From Streptomyces sp. H27-H1 (GTDB taxonomy: Bacteria > Actinomycetota > Actinomycetes > Streptomycetales > Streptomycetaceae), in assembly GCF_026627445.1 (NCBI RefSeq), contig NZ_JAPNLJ010000038.1, forward strand, positions 1 through 64,000: 64,000 nucleotides of DNA, in the 5' to 3' direction. The notes beneath the pieces are model-generated. The model saw only the letters and a list, made by a program, of their open reading frames with translations, was not told the origin of the DNA and made no database searches. Shown piece by piece: positions 1 to 8,329 of the stretch. The position numbers were made by a program, and so were the translations under genes. Position 1 is the first letter of the stretch, and the number at the start of each line of letters is the position of its first letter.

Positions 1-522
1 GGAGAAGGCCACCGCGCAGGTGATCCACACCCTGGCGAAGGAGGTGATGGGCCTCAACGAGCAGATCGCCGAGATCGACAAGCTCATTGCGGCCCGGTTT
101 CGCGACCACGAGCTCGCCGAAGTGATCGCCAGCATGCCCGGCATTGGCCCGCTTCTGGGGGCGGAGTTCCTGGCTGCCACCGCCGGCGACATGAGCCGAT
201 ACGGCAGTTCCGACCGCCTGGCCAGCTTCGCCGGAGTGGCCCCGGTGCCCCGGGACTCCGGCAACGTCAGCGGCAACCTGCACCGGCCCCGGCGCTACCA
301 CCGCGGGCTGCAACGCGTCTTCTACACCTCCGCACTCATCAGCATCCGCAACTGCGACGAGTCCCGCCGCTACTACGAACGCAAGCGCGCCGAAGGCAAG
401 CGACACACCCAGGCCGTCCTCGCCCTGGCCCGCCGACGCGTCAACGTCCTGTGGGCCCTCATCCGCGACGGAAAGTGCTTCCAACGTGAACTCCCTGTCA
501 CTGCCGCTGCTTGACAACAGCA
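1..522 (+). mobile_element. Right part of an IS110-family insertion sequence (left part outside window)
   Basis: The window opens inside an IS110-type transposase gene, and the bases just after its stop (TTGACAACA...ATTAGG) resemble the short trailer usual for this family. IS110 elements lack long terminal inverted repeats and DDE chemistry, so the exact right end cannot be fixed from one end. The next gene's stop codon is at 523-525, so the element lies immediately beyond the 3' end of the amidohydrolase gene. Confidence 0.6.
2..514 (+). CDS. IS110 family transposase, C-terminal part (5' truncated by window edge)
   Basis: The reading frame is open from base 2, so the gene starts upstream of the window. 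The 171 visible residues contain the C-terminal transposase_20 region. It begins with the helix-hairpin-like SMPGIGPLLGAEFLA segment, followed by RLASFAGVAPVPRDSG and the basic HRPRRYHRGLQRVFYTSAL stretch, and ends with the YYERKRAEGKRHTQAVLALARRRVNVLWALIRDG helix typical of IS110/IS116/IS902 transposases. In this family the N-terminal RuvC-like DEDD domain is catalytic; it is not visible here. Whether the element is intact cannot be judged. Confidence 0.88.
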   Translation, partial: EKATAQVIHTLAKEVMGLNEQIAEIDKLIAARFRDHELAEVIASMPGIGPLLGAEFLAATAGDMSRYGSSDRLASFAGVAPVPRDSGNVSGNLHRPRRYHRGLQRVFYTSALISIRNCDESRRYYERKRAEGKRHTQAVLALARRRVNVLWALIRDGKCFQRELPVTAAA

Positions 523-1422
523 TTAGGAGGTGAGCAGGCCGAGCAGCCGGGCGGCGTTCTCCTTGAGGATCTTCGGCCGGACTTCGGGCTTGATGCCGAG
601 CGTTTCGAAGTCGGCGAGCCAGCGGTCGGGGGTGATGACCGGGTAGTCGGAGCCGAACAGGACCTTGTCCTTGAGGAGGGTGTTGGCGTACCGCACGAGC
701 TGGGGCGGGAAGTACTTCGGGGACCAGCCGGACAGGTCGATGTGGACGTGCGGCTTGTGGGTGGCCACCGCCAGGGCCTCGTCCTGCCAGGGGAAGGAGG
801 GGTGGGCGAGGATGATCCGCAGGTGCGGGAAGTCGACGGCGACGTCGTCGACCAGCATCGGGTTGGAGTACTTCAGCCGGATGCCGCCGCCGCCCGGGAC
901 TCCGGCGCCGATTCCGGTCTGGCCGGTGTGGAACAGGGCGGGAACGCCGAGCTCCTCGATGGCCTCGTACAGCGGGTAGGCGAGGCGGTCGTCCGGGGCG
1001 AAGGCCTGGAGGCTGGGGTGGAACTTGAACCCCCGCACGCCGTACTCCTCCACCAGGCGCCGCGCCTGAAGCACTCCGGCGCGGCCCTTGTGCGGGTCGA
1101 TGCTCGCGAACGGGATCAGCACGTCGGCATGGGCGGCGCAGTTCTCCGCGATCTCTTCGTTGGAGATCCGCGGATGCCCTGTGGCGTGTTCGGCGTCGAC
1201 GGTGAACACGACGGCGGCCATGCGCCGTTCGCGGTAGTGGTCGGCCATCTCATCGATGGTGGGCTGCCGGTGTCCGTGGGCCTTGAAGTACTTCTCGGAG
1301 GCGCCCAGCAGTTCAGGGCCGAGTGCCGTGCGGCCGTCCTTGGCGACCTCGGCGTGCGTGTGCATGTCGATGGCGGTCAGCCGGTCGAGGTCGAGCGCGG
1401 GTTCGTAGGCACGGTCGCCCAT
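523..1422 (-). CDS. Amidohydrolase-2 family metal-dependent hydrolase
   Basis: A TIM-barrel amidohydrolase of about 299 residues. The start chosen is the ATG at 1422, one base past the stop of the upstream SDR gene; a longer frame to 1485 only reads through the SDR gene. Visible metal-site features are IDMHTHAEV near the N terminus, the FKFHPSLQAF and ALFHTG strands (a central His), ILAHPSFPW, and the C-terminal LFGSDYPVITPDRW motif carrying the conserved Asp. Relatives include ACMSD-like decarboxylases and hydrolases of aromatic ring-cleavage products; the substrate is not evident. It is the second gene of a MarR-controlled pair with the SDR. An IS110 element sits right at its 3' end but the C terminus looks complete. 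Confidence 0.8.
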   Translation of the reverse strand: MGDRAYEPALDLDRLTAIDMHTHAEVAKDGRTALGPELLGASEKYFKAHGHRQPTIDEMADHYRERRMAAVVFTVDAEHATGHPRISNEEIAENCAAHADVLIPFASIDPHKGRAGVLQARRLVEEYGVRGFKFHPSLQAFAPDDRLAYPLYEAIEELGVPALFHTGQTGIGAGVPGGGGIRLKYSNPMLVDDVAVDFPHLRIILAHPSFPWQDEALAVATHKPHVHIDLSGWSPKYFPPQLVRYANTLLKDKVLFGSDYPVITPDRWLADFETLGIKPEVRPKILKENAARLLGLLTS

Positions 1423-1423
1423 G

Positions 1424-2335
1424 TCATGCCTCCGGGGCCTGGGGCGCGGGAATTCCGTACGTCTCGGGTTCGGCTCCGACACCACCGGGCCATTGCGCTG
1501 CGATCGCCTCCGCGCTCCACCCGCCGTCGGCGAAGGCGGTCGCCTTCTCCTTGGGGTGCGCCCACAGGGCGAGCCGGTCGCCGCCTACGCCGATGGCCTG
1601 TCCGGTCACGTCCTTCGCGGCGTCGGAGGCGAGGAAGGTGACGAGCCCGGTGACGTCCTCGACGGTGCCGAGGCCCTCGCCCTTGCGCAGCCAGTCCGGC
1701 AGCGGACTACCGGTGCGCTCGGACTCCTCGATGACGGGGGCGAAGGCCGGGATGGTCCTGGTCATCTCGGTGGCGGCGACCGGGACGACCGCGTTGACGG
1801 TGATGCCGGAGCGGCCCAGTTCCATGGCCCAGGTGCGGGCCATGGCTACGATGCCGGCCTTGGCGGCGGCGTAGTTGGTCTGACCGAAGTTGCCCCGCTG
1901 TCCGGCGGGCGAGGAGATCAGGACGAGACTGCCGCCGGTCCCCTGCTCCCGCATCCGGACGGCGGCCGCCCGGGCGCAGGTGAAGGTGCCGCGCAGGTGG
2001 ACGCGGACGACGTCGTCGAAGTCGTCGTCGGTCATCTTCCACAGCACGCGGTCGCGCAGGATGCCGGCGTTGGTGACGAGCACGTCCAGGCGGCCGAATT
2101 CCCGTACCGCGGCGTCCACGAGCTCCTGGGCCGCCGCGCTGTCTCCGACGGCCGCGACGACTCCGGCCGCCGTGCCGCCCTCGGACCGGATCGCGGCGAG
2201 GGCGGCGTCGACCGTGTCCTGGTCGACGTCGTTGACGATGACCGCGGCGCCGGCGGCGGCGAGGGCCCTGGCGTATCCGAGGCCGAGGCCGCGTCCGCTG
2301 CCGGTGACGACGGCGACCTTCCCGTGCAGATCCAT
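1424..2335 (-). CDS. Short-chain dehydrogenase/reductase (SDR) family oxidoreductase
   Basis: A classical SDR of 303 residues. The start ATG at 2335 gives MDLHGKVAVVTG, preceded by a GAGAGG ribosome-binding site; longer frames would run through the operator region. The NAD(P)-binding TGSGRGLG motif lies near residue 12, VTNAGILRD near residue 90, and the catalytic YAAAK near residue 155. The sequence resembles 3-oxoacyl reductase and multifunctional-enzyme-2 dehydrogenase modules. It is the first gene of a two-gene operon with the amidohydrolase and is divergent from a MarR regulator; tandem palindromes between them suggest repression lifted by the pathway substrate (inference). Confidence 0.88.
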   Translation of the reverse strand: MDLHGKVAVVTGSGRGLGLGYARALAAAGAAVIVNDVDQDTVDAALAAIRSEGGTAAGVVAAVGDSAAAQELVDAAVREFGRLDVLVTNAGILRDRVLWKMTDDDFDDVVRVHLRGTFTCARAAAVRMREQGTGGSLVLISSPAGQRGNFGQTNYAAAKAGIVAMARTWAMELGRSGITVNAVVPVAATEMTRTIPAFAPVIEESERTGSPLPDWLRKGEGLGTVEDVTGLVTFLASDAAKDVTGQAIGVGGDRLALWAHPKEKATAFADGGWSAEAIAAQWPGGVGAEPETYGIPAPQAPEA

Positions 2336-2394
2336 GAGGTGCCTCTCTGAGGGGTGGGGGATGCCGGAGCACCGGCGGACGGCCGGGCTCGATC

Positions 2395-2444
2395 GACAGG
2401 AATCCTGTTGAATGACAGTCTCGTCAATCAACAGGATTCCTGTC
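2395..2444. promoter_or_regulatory. Tandem MarR-type operator between SDR and marR-like gene
   Basis: Two copies of a 13-bp odd palindrome, ACAGGAATCCTGT (2396-2408) and its complement-equivalent ACAGGATTCCTGT (2430-2442), lie 34 bp centre to centre. They are embedded in perfect 18-bp inverted arms (2395-2412 and 2427-2444). The site covers the gap between the divergent SDR and MarR starts, as expected for an autoregulated MarR system. Binding by the adjacent regulator is inferred. Confidence 0.75.
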
Positions 2445-2498
2445 AATGCTTTAGGGTGTACCTGCCATCCACCCGGGCACCACCACAGGAGGACGAAC

Positions 2499-2912
2499 GT
2501 GAGCACCTCGCTGCTCTACCTGGTCAAGCGGACGGAACTCGCGGTGCGGGCCCGTCTCGAAGAGCTGGTCAGGCCTGCGGGCATCACCGCCCTGCAGTAC
2601 ACCGCCCTCACCGTCCTGGACCGGCACGACGGGATCTCCGCCGCCCAGCTTGCCCGCGACTCATTCGTCACCGCCCAGACCATGGCCGACATGGTCCGCG
2701 CCCTGGAGAGCCGCGGCCTGATCCGCCGCGAGCCGAACCCCGACAACCGCCGGGAACGCCTCGTCCTGCTGACCGGGGCGGGGAAGGGGCTCCTGGACGA
2801 GTACGCCGGACCGGCCCGCGCGCTGGAGGAGCGCATGGTCGCCGACCTGACCCCGGAGGAAGTCGACGGGTTCCGGCAGGCACTGCAGCGCACGTGGCGC
2901 TCCCTGACCTGA
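2499..2912 (+). CDS. MarR family transcriptional regulator
   Basis: A 137-residue protein beginning at GTG 2499 (VSTSLLYLVKRTEL), with a strong AGGAGGA site 6 bases upstream. An ATG at 2412 is in frame but lies inside the operator and is rejected. The winged helix-turn-helix is clear: ITALQYTALTVLDRHDGISAAQLARDSFVTAQTMADMVRALESRGLIRREPNPDNRRERLVLLT, with the usual D-x-R-x wing. MarR dimers typically repress divergent neighbours and release DNA when binding aromatic ligands. The target here is probably the SDR/amidohydrolase pair plus its own gene. Confidence 0.9.
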   Translation: MSTSLLYLVKRTELAVRARLEELVRPAGITALQYTALTVLDRHDGISAAQLARDSFVTAQTMADMVRALESRGLIRREPNPDNRRERLVLLTGAGKGLLDEYAGPARALEERMVADLTPEEVDGFRQALQRTWRSLT

Positions 2913-2957
2913 CCGCGCGGGGCGCCGCCCGATGGTTTTCTGCCCGTCGTCCGGCCC

Positions 2958-3740
2958 TCAGCCACCTCCACCCAGCAGACTGCCGCGCCGTGGCACCGAG
3001 CTGAGCAGGAGTCGGGTGTACGGGTGCTCCGGGGCGTCGAGCACCCGGTCCGCGGGGCCCGACTCCATCACCCTGCCCGATTTGAGGACGAGCACCTCGT
3101 CCGCGATGTGGCGTACGACGGCCAGGTCGTGGGTCACGAACAGGAAGCCGACCCCCGCCTCGCGGCGGATCTCACGCAGCAGTTCGAGGATCTGGGCCTG
3201 GATGGAAACGTCCAGCGCGGCGACCGCCTCGTCCAGGACCAGCACCCGGGGCTCCACCGCGAGGGCGCGCGCGATCGCCACGCGCTGGCGCTGCCCGCCG
3301 GACAGGTCGCGCGGCAAGGCCGCCGCCTCTCGGGTCCCGAGGCCGACCTGATCCAGGTGTCCGGCGACACGGACCGCGCGCGCCGCGGCGTCCAGGTCGG
3401 TGTGCAGCCGCAGTACCTCGTCCAGGCAGCCGCTCACCGTCACCCGCGGATCGAGCGACAGGTAGGGATCCTGGAAGACCATCTGGATCTCCCGCGCCCG
3501 GGAGAGCCGTTCGGCGCGGCCGCGGGCCCGGGCCGAACGGTCCCGGCCGTCGAGCCGGACCGTACCGCCGTCCGCTCGCTCCAGGCCCACGAGCATCCGG
3601 ACCGTCGTCGTCTTGCCGCTGCCGGACTCGCCGACGATCGCGAGCGAACCGCCGGCCGGCAGCGAGAACGACACCCCGTCGACCGCCGTGTGCTCCCCGT
3701 ACCGCTTGTGCAGCCCCTCGACCACCAGACCCTTCGTCAC
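2958..3740 (-). CDS. ABC transporter ATP-binding protein, OppF/DppF type
   Basis: An ATPase of 260 residues for a peptide/nickel-type importer. It starts at GTG 3740, which overlaps the upstream ATPase stop as GTGA. Walker A is GESGSGKTTTVRML, the signature is LSGGQRQRVAIARAL, Walker B is VLVLDEAVAALD, and the switch His is in FVTHDLAVV; it ends with PEHPYTRLLLSS. Note DEAVAALD in place of the usual DEPTSALD. It is the last gene of a five-gene operon (binding protein, two permeases, two ATPases) transcribed leftwards. It should pair with the preceding ATPase on the cytoplasmic face of the permease dimer. Confidence 0.92.
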   Translation of the reverse strand: MTKGLVVEGLHKRYGEHTAVDGVSFSLPAGGSLAIVGESGSGKTTTVRMLVGLERADGGTVRLDGRDRSARARGRAERLSRAREIQMVFQDPYLSLDPRVTVSGCLDEVLRLHTDLDAAARAVRVAGHLDQVGLGTREAAALPRDLSGGQRQRVAIARALAVEPRVLVLDEAVAALDVSIQAQILELLREIRREAGVGFLFVTHDLAVVRHIADEVLVLKSGRVMESGPADRVLDAPEHPYTRLLLSSVPRRGSLLGGGG

Positions 3741-4729
3741 AGCGTGATTCCTTCCTCGGCGCGCAGGCACGCGGCCAGGCCCCCGCCGTGCGGTGCCAGT
3801 ACGGGCGTCTCCACCGCACAGCGCGGCAACGCGTGCGGACAGCGGGCCGCGAACGCGCAGCCGGGCGGGGCCTCGGACAGTGAGACGGGCCGGCCCTGGA
3901 TGGGCCGGGGCGGGGGCGCGCCCGCTTCGATGCGCGGAGTGGAGGCGAGGAGCCCCGCCGTGTAGGGGTGGCGGGGCCGGTCGAAGAGCTCGTCGGTGGA
4001 GCGGGTCTCGACGATCCGGCCGGCGTACATCACGTACACCCGGTCGCAGATCGCCGAGGCCAGCTCCAGGTCGTGGGTGACGAAGAGCATTCCGGTACCG
4101 CGCTCGGCCCGCAGCCGGGCCAGGATCGCGATCACCTCCGCCTGGGTGGTGACGTCCAGCGCGGTGGTCGGTTCGTCGGCCAGGAGCAGGGCCGGCTCGG
4201 CGGCGAGGGCGGCGGCGATGACGACCCGCTGGAGCATGCCGCCGGAGAACTGGTGCGGGAAGCGGCGCAGGGCGCCGCGCGGATCGCGGATGCCGACGGC
4301 GTCGAGGAGTTCCTCGGCACGTGCGGCGGCCCGGTCGGCGGGGGTACCGGAGGCGCGCAGCCCCTCGGTGAGGAAGTCGCCCACTCTGCGCAGCGGGTTG
4401 ACGGAGGCACGCGGGTCCTGGAAGACCATGGCGACCTCGCGGGCCCGCAGCCCGGCGAGCTCCCGCGGGCGCATGCTCAGCACGTCCCGCCCGGAGACCC
4501 GGACCCGACCGGTGGCCCGGGCGCCCGGGGGCAGCAGTCCGAGGACGCTGCGGCAGGCGACCGACTTGCCCGAGCCGGACTCGCCGACCAGGCCGACGGT
4601 CTCCCCGGGCCGTACGGTCAGGCTGACCCCGTCCAGGATGGGCCGGGCGGCCCGGTCGTCCGGGAGCCGTACTCCGAGCCCGTCGATCTCCAGGACGGGC
4701 GTGGTCGATGGCGTGGTCATGGCGTTCAT
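3737..4729 (-). CDS. ABC transporter ATP-binding protein, OppD/DppD type
   Basis: 330 residues from ATG 4729, which overlaps the upstream permease stop as ATGA (an internal ATG at 4720 is an alternative). Walker A GESGSGKSVACRSVLGLLP, signature FSGGMLQRVVIAAAL, Walker B LLLADEPTTALD and FVTHDLELAS are all present. The C-terminal oligopeptide-transporter extension contains CAFAARCPHALPRCAVETP, the cysteine pattern that in this subfamily can bind an iron-sulfur cluster. The frame is open far upstream, but that part is a GC-rich shadow of the permease gene. It energises import together with the DppF-type partner. Confidence 0.93.
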   Translation of the reverse strand: MNAMTTPSTTPVLEIDGLGVRLPDDRAARPILDGVSLTVRPGETVGLVGESGSGKSVACRSVLGLLPPGARATGRVRVSGRDVLSMRPRELAGLRAREVAMVFQDPRASVNPLRRVGDFLTEGLRASGTPADRAAARAEELLDAVGIRDPRGALRRFPHQFSGGMLQRVVIAAALAAEPALLLADEPTTALDVTTQAEVIAILARLRAERGTGMLFVTHDLELASAICDRVYVMYAGRIVETRSTDELFDRPRHPYTAGLLASTPRIEAGAPPPRPIQGRPVSLSEAPPGCAFAARCPHALPRCAVETPVLAPHGGGLAACLRAEEGITL

Positions 4730-5595
4730 CTCTCCCGCCTCGCGATCCGGTCGGCGAGTCCCTCGCCGACGATTCCGAACGCCACGACCGCGAGCACGAC
4801 GCACGCGGACGGCGCGAGCGTCGGGAGCATCGCCCCTTGCATGACGGCCCCCTGACCCTCGTTGATCATGGCGCCCCAGTCGGCCGTCGGCGGCTGGACG
4901 CCGAAGCCGAGGAAGGACAGGGCCGCCAGGTCCATCAGCGCGTACCCGAAGTTCATCGCGGACTGGGCGAGAACGGTCGGCGCGATGTTCGGCAGGAGGT
5001 GACGGGCACAGACCGTCCAGCCGGACCATCCCTGCACCACGTAGGCCTCGATGTAAGGCCGTTGTTTCTCCTGCCGGGCGATGCCGCGCACGAGCCGGCC
5101 CACGTACGGGGTGTAGGCGACGGACATGGCGATGACGGGTGCGGTCATGCCGGAACCGAGGACGGAGACGAGCAGGATCGCCAGCAGCAGTCCCGGGATC
5201 GCGAAGACCAGGTCCATCGAGCGGGACAGAAGAGTGTCCGCCCAGCCGCCCCGCCAGGCCGCCACCACACCGAGCAGCAGGCCGAGCAGGGTGGAGACGG
5301 CGACGACGAGCAGCGGCCCCAGGAGCCCGGTGCGGGCGCCGTGGATCAGCCGGGACAGGATGTCCCGCCCCGACTGGTCGGTCCCGAGCAAGTGGTCGCC
5401 GCTGGAGCCGGCGAGGCTCGCGGCGAGGTCGAGCGCCTCGGGGTCGTACGGGGCGAGGACGGGTGCGAGGACGGCGACGAGGACGAGCACGGCGAGCACC
5501 GCGACCGAGACCGCGAACAGTGGCCCCTGGCCCAAGAAGCGCAGTCCGCGCAGGCCCGGTCTGCGGTACGCCGCCGTGGTGAGGGTGGAGGTCAT
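4726..5595 (-). CDS. ABC transporter permease, DppC/OppC type
   Basis: An inner-membrane permease of 289 residues, starting MTSTLTTAAYRRPGLRG at ATG 5595 and overlapping the preceding permease by ATGA. After the N-terminal helix (PLFAVSVAVLAVLVLVAVLAPVLAPYDP) comes the OppC signature HLLGTDQSGRDILSRLIHGARTGL, and about six membrane segments follow. The EAA loop is IEAYVVQGWSGWTVCARHLLPNIAPTVLAQSA. It forms the heterodimeric channel with the DppB-type neighbour. The substrate could be a small peptide, metal chelate or other solute; the sequence does not settle this. Confidence 0.93.
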   Translation of the reverse strand: MTSTLTTAAYRRPGLRGLRFLGQGPLFAVSVAVLAVLVLVAVLAPVLAPYDPEALDLAASLAGSSGDHLLGTDQSGRDILSRLIHGARTGLLGPLLVVAVSTLLGLLLGVVAAWRGGWADTLLSRSMDLVFAIPGLLLAILLVSVLGSGMTAPVIAMSVAYTPYVGRLVRGIARQEKQRPYIEAYVVQGWSGWTVCARHLLPNIAPTVLAQSAMNFGYALMDLAALSFLGFGVQPPTADWGAMINEGQGAVMQGAMLPTLAPSACVVLAVVAFGIVGEGLADRIARRER

Positions 5596-6545
5596 GGAGA
5601 GCCTTCCCCGGGGGAGAGACGGGGGTCGATGAGCGGGGCGAGCAGGTCGACCGCGAGGTTGACGAGGACGAAGGCCGCCACGCTGAGCAGGGTGACGGCC
5701 TGGACCACGGCGAAGTCCTGCGCGGTGACCGACTGTACGAGCAGTGAGCCGAGCCCCGGCACGTCGAAGGCGGTCTCCACGATCGAGGTGCTGATGAGCA
5801 GGCCGGCGAGCATGGTGCCGCCGACGGTGACGACGGGGCCCAGCGCGTTGCGCAGCACGTGCCGACGCACCACCGTCCGCCCAGCGACGCCCCGGGCCCG
5901 CGCGACCTCGACGTGCTCGCGGCCGAGTTCGTCGAGCATCGCGGAGCGCGTGACCCGGGCCAGCAGGCCCGCGAACGTCAGGGCGAGGGCGACGGCCGGC
6001 AGGGTGAGCTGGTGGACCCGGGCGCCGAAGCCCTCCGCGGCGCCGCCGCCCGGGCCGGGGAACCAGCCGAGCCCGACCGAGAACACCGAGACGAGCACGA
6101 TCGCGGTGACGAAGGACGGGGTGGCGGTGGCCACGCCCGTGCCGATGAGCACCGCCCGGTCGAGGAGCCCGGGGCGCAGCGCCGCGAGGATGCCGACGCT
6201 CACCCCCAGGACGGCGACGAGCAGGGCCGCGTAGCCGACGAGGAGGGCGGTGCCGGGCAGCCGGGAGCCGAGGAGTGCGGTGACGTCCTGGTGGTACTGG
6301 GCCGAACGGCCGAGGTCGCCGCTCAGGACGGCGCCGAGCCACTTGCCGTACTGCACCACCACGGGGTCGTTCAGGTGGTGCTCGGCGCGCAGGGCGGCCA
6401 CGGCCTCGGGGGTCGCGGGGCGGCCGTGCAGCAGGAAGGTCACCGGGTCGCCGGGGGCCAGGTGGATCGTGCCGAAGACCACGACGGAGGTCACGAACAG
6501 CACGGCCACCAGGCCCAGGAGCCGTCCGACGAGGAAGCGGGTCAT
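5592..6545 (-). CDS. ABC transporter permease, DppB/OppB type
   Basis: 317 residues from ATG 6545 (MTRFLVGRLLGLVAVLFVTS), overlapping the binding-protein stop as ATGA. It shows the DppB layout: an N-terminal helix, a periplasmic segment with HLAPGDPVTFLLHGRPATPEAVAALR, then five membrane helices. The EAA-like loop is EHVEVARARGVAGRTVVRRHVLRNALGPVVTVGG, and the C-terminal AVDLLAPLIDPRLSP is typical of the family. It partners with the DppC-type permease. Confidence 0.93.
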   Translation of the reverse strand: MTRFLVGRLLGLVAVLFVTSVVVFGTIHLAPGDPVTFLLHGRPATPEAVAALRAEHHLNDPVVVQYGKWLGAVLSGDLGRSAQYHQDVTALLGSRLPGTALLVGYAALLVAVLGVSVGILAALRPGLLDRAVLIGTGVATATPSFVTAIVLVSVFSVGLGWFPGPGGGAAEGFGARVHQLTLPAVALALTFAGLLARVTRSAMLDELGREHVEVARARGVAGRTVVRRHVLRNALGPVVTVGGTMLAGLLISTSIVETAFDVPGLGSLLVQSVTAQDFAVVQAVTLLSVAAFVLVNLAVDLLAPLIDPRLSPGEGSP

Positions 6546-8188
6546 TTCTGTGCGGCCCCGATCGTCGCGGCCCACGGGTAGTAGAGCTGGGTGATGCCGG
6601 TGGGGGCGCCGGTGATCCGCTTGCCGAGGAAGACCGAGTACGGCGCCTCGTACAGGGGGATGACGGGCAACTCGCGCAGGGCGATCGCCTGGAGCTTCGC
6701 GGTGAGGTCGGCGCGCTTGGCCGGGTCCGGCTCGGAGTTGGCCCGGTCGAAGACGACGTCGAATTCGGTGTCGGACCAGGAGCCGTAGTTCCCGAAGTCG
6801 CCGGCGCGCAGGTACTGGTAGAACTCCAGCGGGTCCGGCGTGTTGTCGTAGCCGTTGGTGATGACGAGGTCGAGCCCGTCGCGGGCCTTCGGGTCGACGA
6901 AGATGCTGCTGTACGCGTCGGGGGAGACGGTCTTCAGCTTGACGTCGAGGCCGATCTGGCGTCCGGCCGCCTGCACCGCGTTGGCGACCACGCTGATCTC
7001 GGGGGCGAGCGAGCTCGTCACGAGGGTGATCGAGCGGCCGGTGGCACCGGCCTCCTGGACCAGCTTCTTGGCGGCCGCGAGGTCATGGGGCAGGTCGGGC
7101 AGCGTGTCGTAGTGCGTGGCGGCCTTCTCCGGGAGGAGCGCCCAGGCACCGCGCGCCGCGGGGGCCTTGGCCGGGACCCCGACGCCGCCGGCCGCCGCGT
7201 TGATGATGTTCTTCCGGTCGAGCGCCATGGACAGGGCCTTGCGGACCCTGAGGCTGCCGAGCGGGCCGTCGAAGTTGAGGACCGCGAGGTTCGCAGCCGC
7301 GGTGTTGGGGCCGAAGAGGACCGCTCCGTTGCCGCCCGCCCGCAGTTGGGCGAGGGAGGAGGACGGCACCATGTAGCCGCCGTCGGCCGTGCCGGACAGG
7401 AAGGCGTTGGAGCGGGCGGCCGCGTCCTCGATGAAGGTGAACTTCACGGACCGGGACTTCGGAGCGAGCGCCTTGTCCCAGTACGCCGGGTTCTCGCGCA
7501 GGGTGATGCTGTCGCCCTGCGCCCACTTCTCCAGGGAGAAGGGGCCGGTGCAGTTCAGGGCGCCCTTCGGGGTGCCGTAGTCCGGGCCTTCCTTGGCCAG
7601 GGAGGCCGCGCTCACGACGGTGCCGGGAGAGGCGGCCATGAGTTCGTGGAAGAGGACGTCGGCCTTCATGAGGCGGATCGTCACCTCCAGCGGGCCGGTC
7701 GTCTCGACGGAGTGGACGTTCTTGAAGGCCGAAGCCCACGGGGAGCCGGTGGCCGGGTCCATCTGGCGCTTGAGGGAGGCGACGACGTCGTCCGCGGTCA
7801 GCGTCGTGCCGTCGTGGAACTTCACGCCCGGCCGCAGGGTGTAGACGAGCGTGCGCGGGTCGGGCTGCGCCCACTTGACCGCGAGACCGGGCTCGACCTT
7901 CAGGTCGGGGGTGACGCGGAGCAGCTGCTCGCAGACGTTGGCGAGCACGGTGTTCGGCGGGTAGTCGTACGCGAGGGCGTAGTCGAGGGTGTACGGCTCG
8001 GCGTACAGCGACCACGTGAAGGAGTCCAGGGGGCCCTGGGCGGGCGGTGAGGTCGGGGTGACCTCGAAGGCGGCACCGCCACCGCCAGTGGTGCCGGTCT
8101 GGGGCCGGGTGGCGCCGGAGCAGGCGGTGAGAGAGGAGGCCGCGAGCACGGCGGTACAGGCGAATGCGATGAATCTGGGGACACGCAT
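6542..8188 (-). CDS. ABC transporter substrate-binding lipoprotein, family 5 (DppA-like)
   Basis: 548 residues from ATG 8188. A lipoprotein signal peptide (MRVPRFIAFACTAVLAASS) ends in the lipobox LTAC, so the mature protein is anchored outside the membrane. Family SBP_bac_5 features follow: LYAEPYTLDYALAYDYP, the LRPGVKFHDGTTLTADDVVASLKRQMDP block, and PLGSLRVRKALSMALDRKNI. It leads the importer operon and is divergent from a LacI regulator whose operators lie just upstream. The ligand is not deducible; the LacI partner hints at a sugar or glycoside-like inducer (inference). Confidence 0.93.
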   Translation of the reverse strand: MRVPRFIAFACTAVLAASSLTACSGATRPQTGTTGGGGAAFEVTPTSPPAQGPLDSFTWSLYAEPYTLDYALAYDYPPNTVLANVCEQLLRVTPDLKVEPGLAVKWAQPDPRTLVYTLRPGVKFHDGTTLTADDVVASLKRQMDPATGSPWASAFKNVHSVETTGPLEVTIRLMKADVLFHELMAASPGTVVSAASLAKEGPDYGTPKGALNCTGPFSLEKWAQGDSITLRENPAYWDKALAPKSRSVKFTFIEDAAARSNAFLSGTADGGYMVPSSSLAQLRAGGNGAVLFGPNTAAANLAVLNFDGPLGSLRVRKALSMALDRKNIINAAAGGVGVPAKAPAARGAWALLPEKAATHYDTLPDLPHDLAAAKKLVQEAGATGRSITLVTSSLAPEISVVANAVQAAGRQIGLDVKLKTVSPDAYSSIFVDPKARDGLDLVITNGYDNTPDPLEFYQYLRAGDFGNYGSWSDTEFDVVFDRANSEPDPAKRADLTAKLQAIALRELPVIPLYEAPYSVFLGKRITGAPTGITQLYYPWAATIGAAQK

Positions 8189-8246
8189 GCAGATCCACCC
8201 CTTTACGGGTGTTGTGAGGGGCACGGGGGGATGGAGCGAGTATTGA

Positions 8247-8300
8247 TGCGGGAACGTTCCCGCACAAGAGTTCGGCCAGGATTGCGGGAACGGTTTTGCA
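8247..8300. promoter_or_regulatory. Twin LacI-type operators in the divergent promoter region
   Basis: A perfect 18-bp palindrome with the central CG typical of LacI-family sites, TGCGGGAACGTTCCCGCA, occupies 8247-8264. A degraded second copy sharing its left half (TGCGGGAACG) and outer bases spans 8283-8300, 36 bp away centre to centre. They lie between the transporter operon start and the LacI gene, so the adjacent regulator probably controls both. Confidence 0.75.
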
Positions 8301-8329
8301 GAGGCCGGGAGGATGGCAGCATCCCTCTC

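Noticed and set aside
2412-2498. Upstream ATG start for the MarR gene
   Set aside because: It lies inside the operator, has no ribosome-binding site, and the GTG at 2499 has an excellent one.
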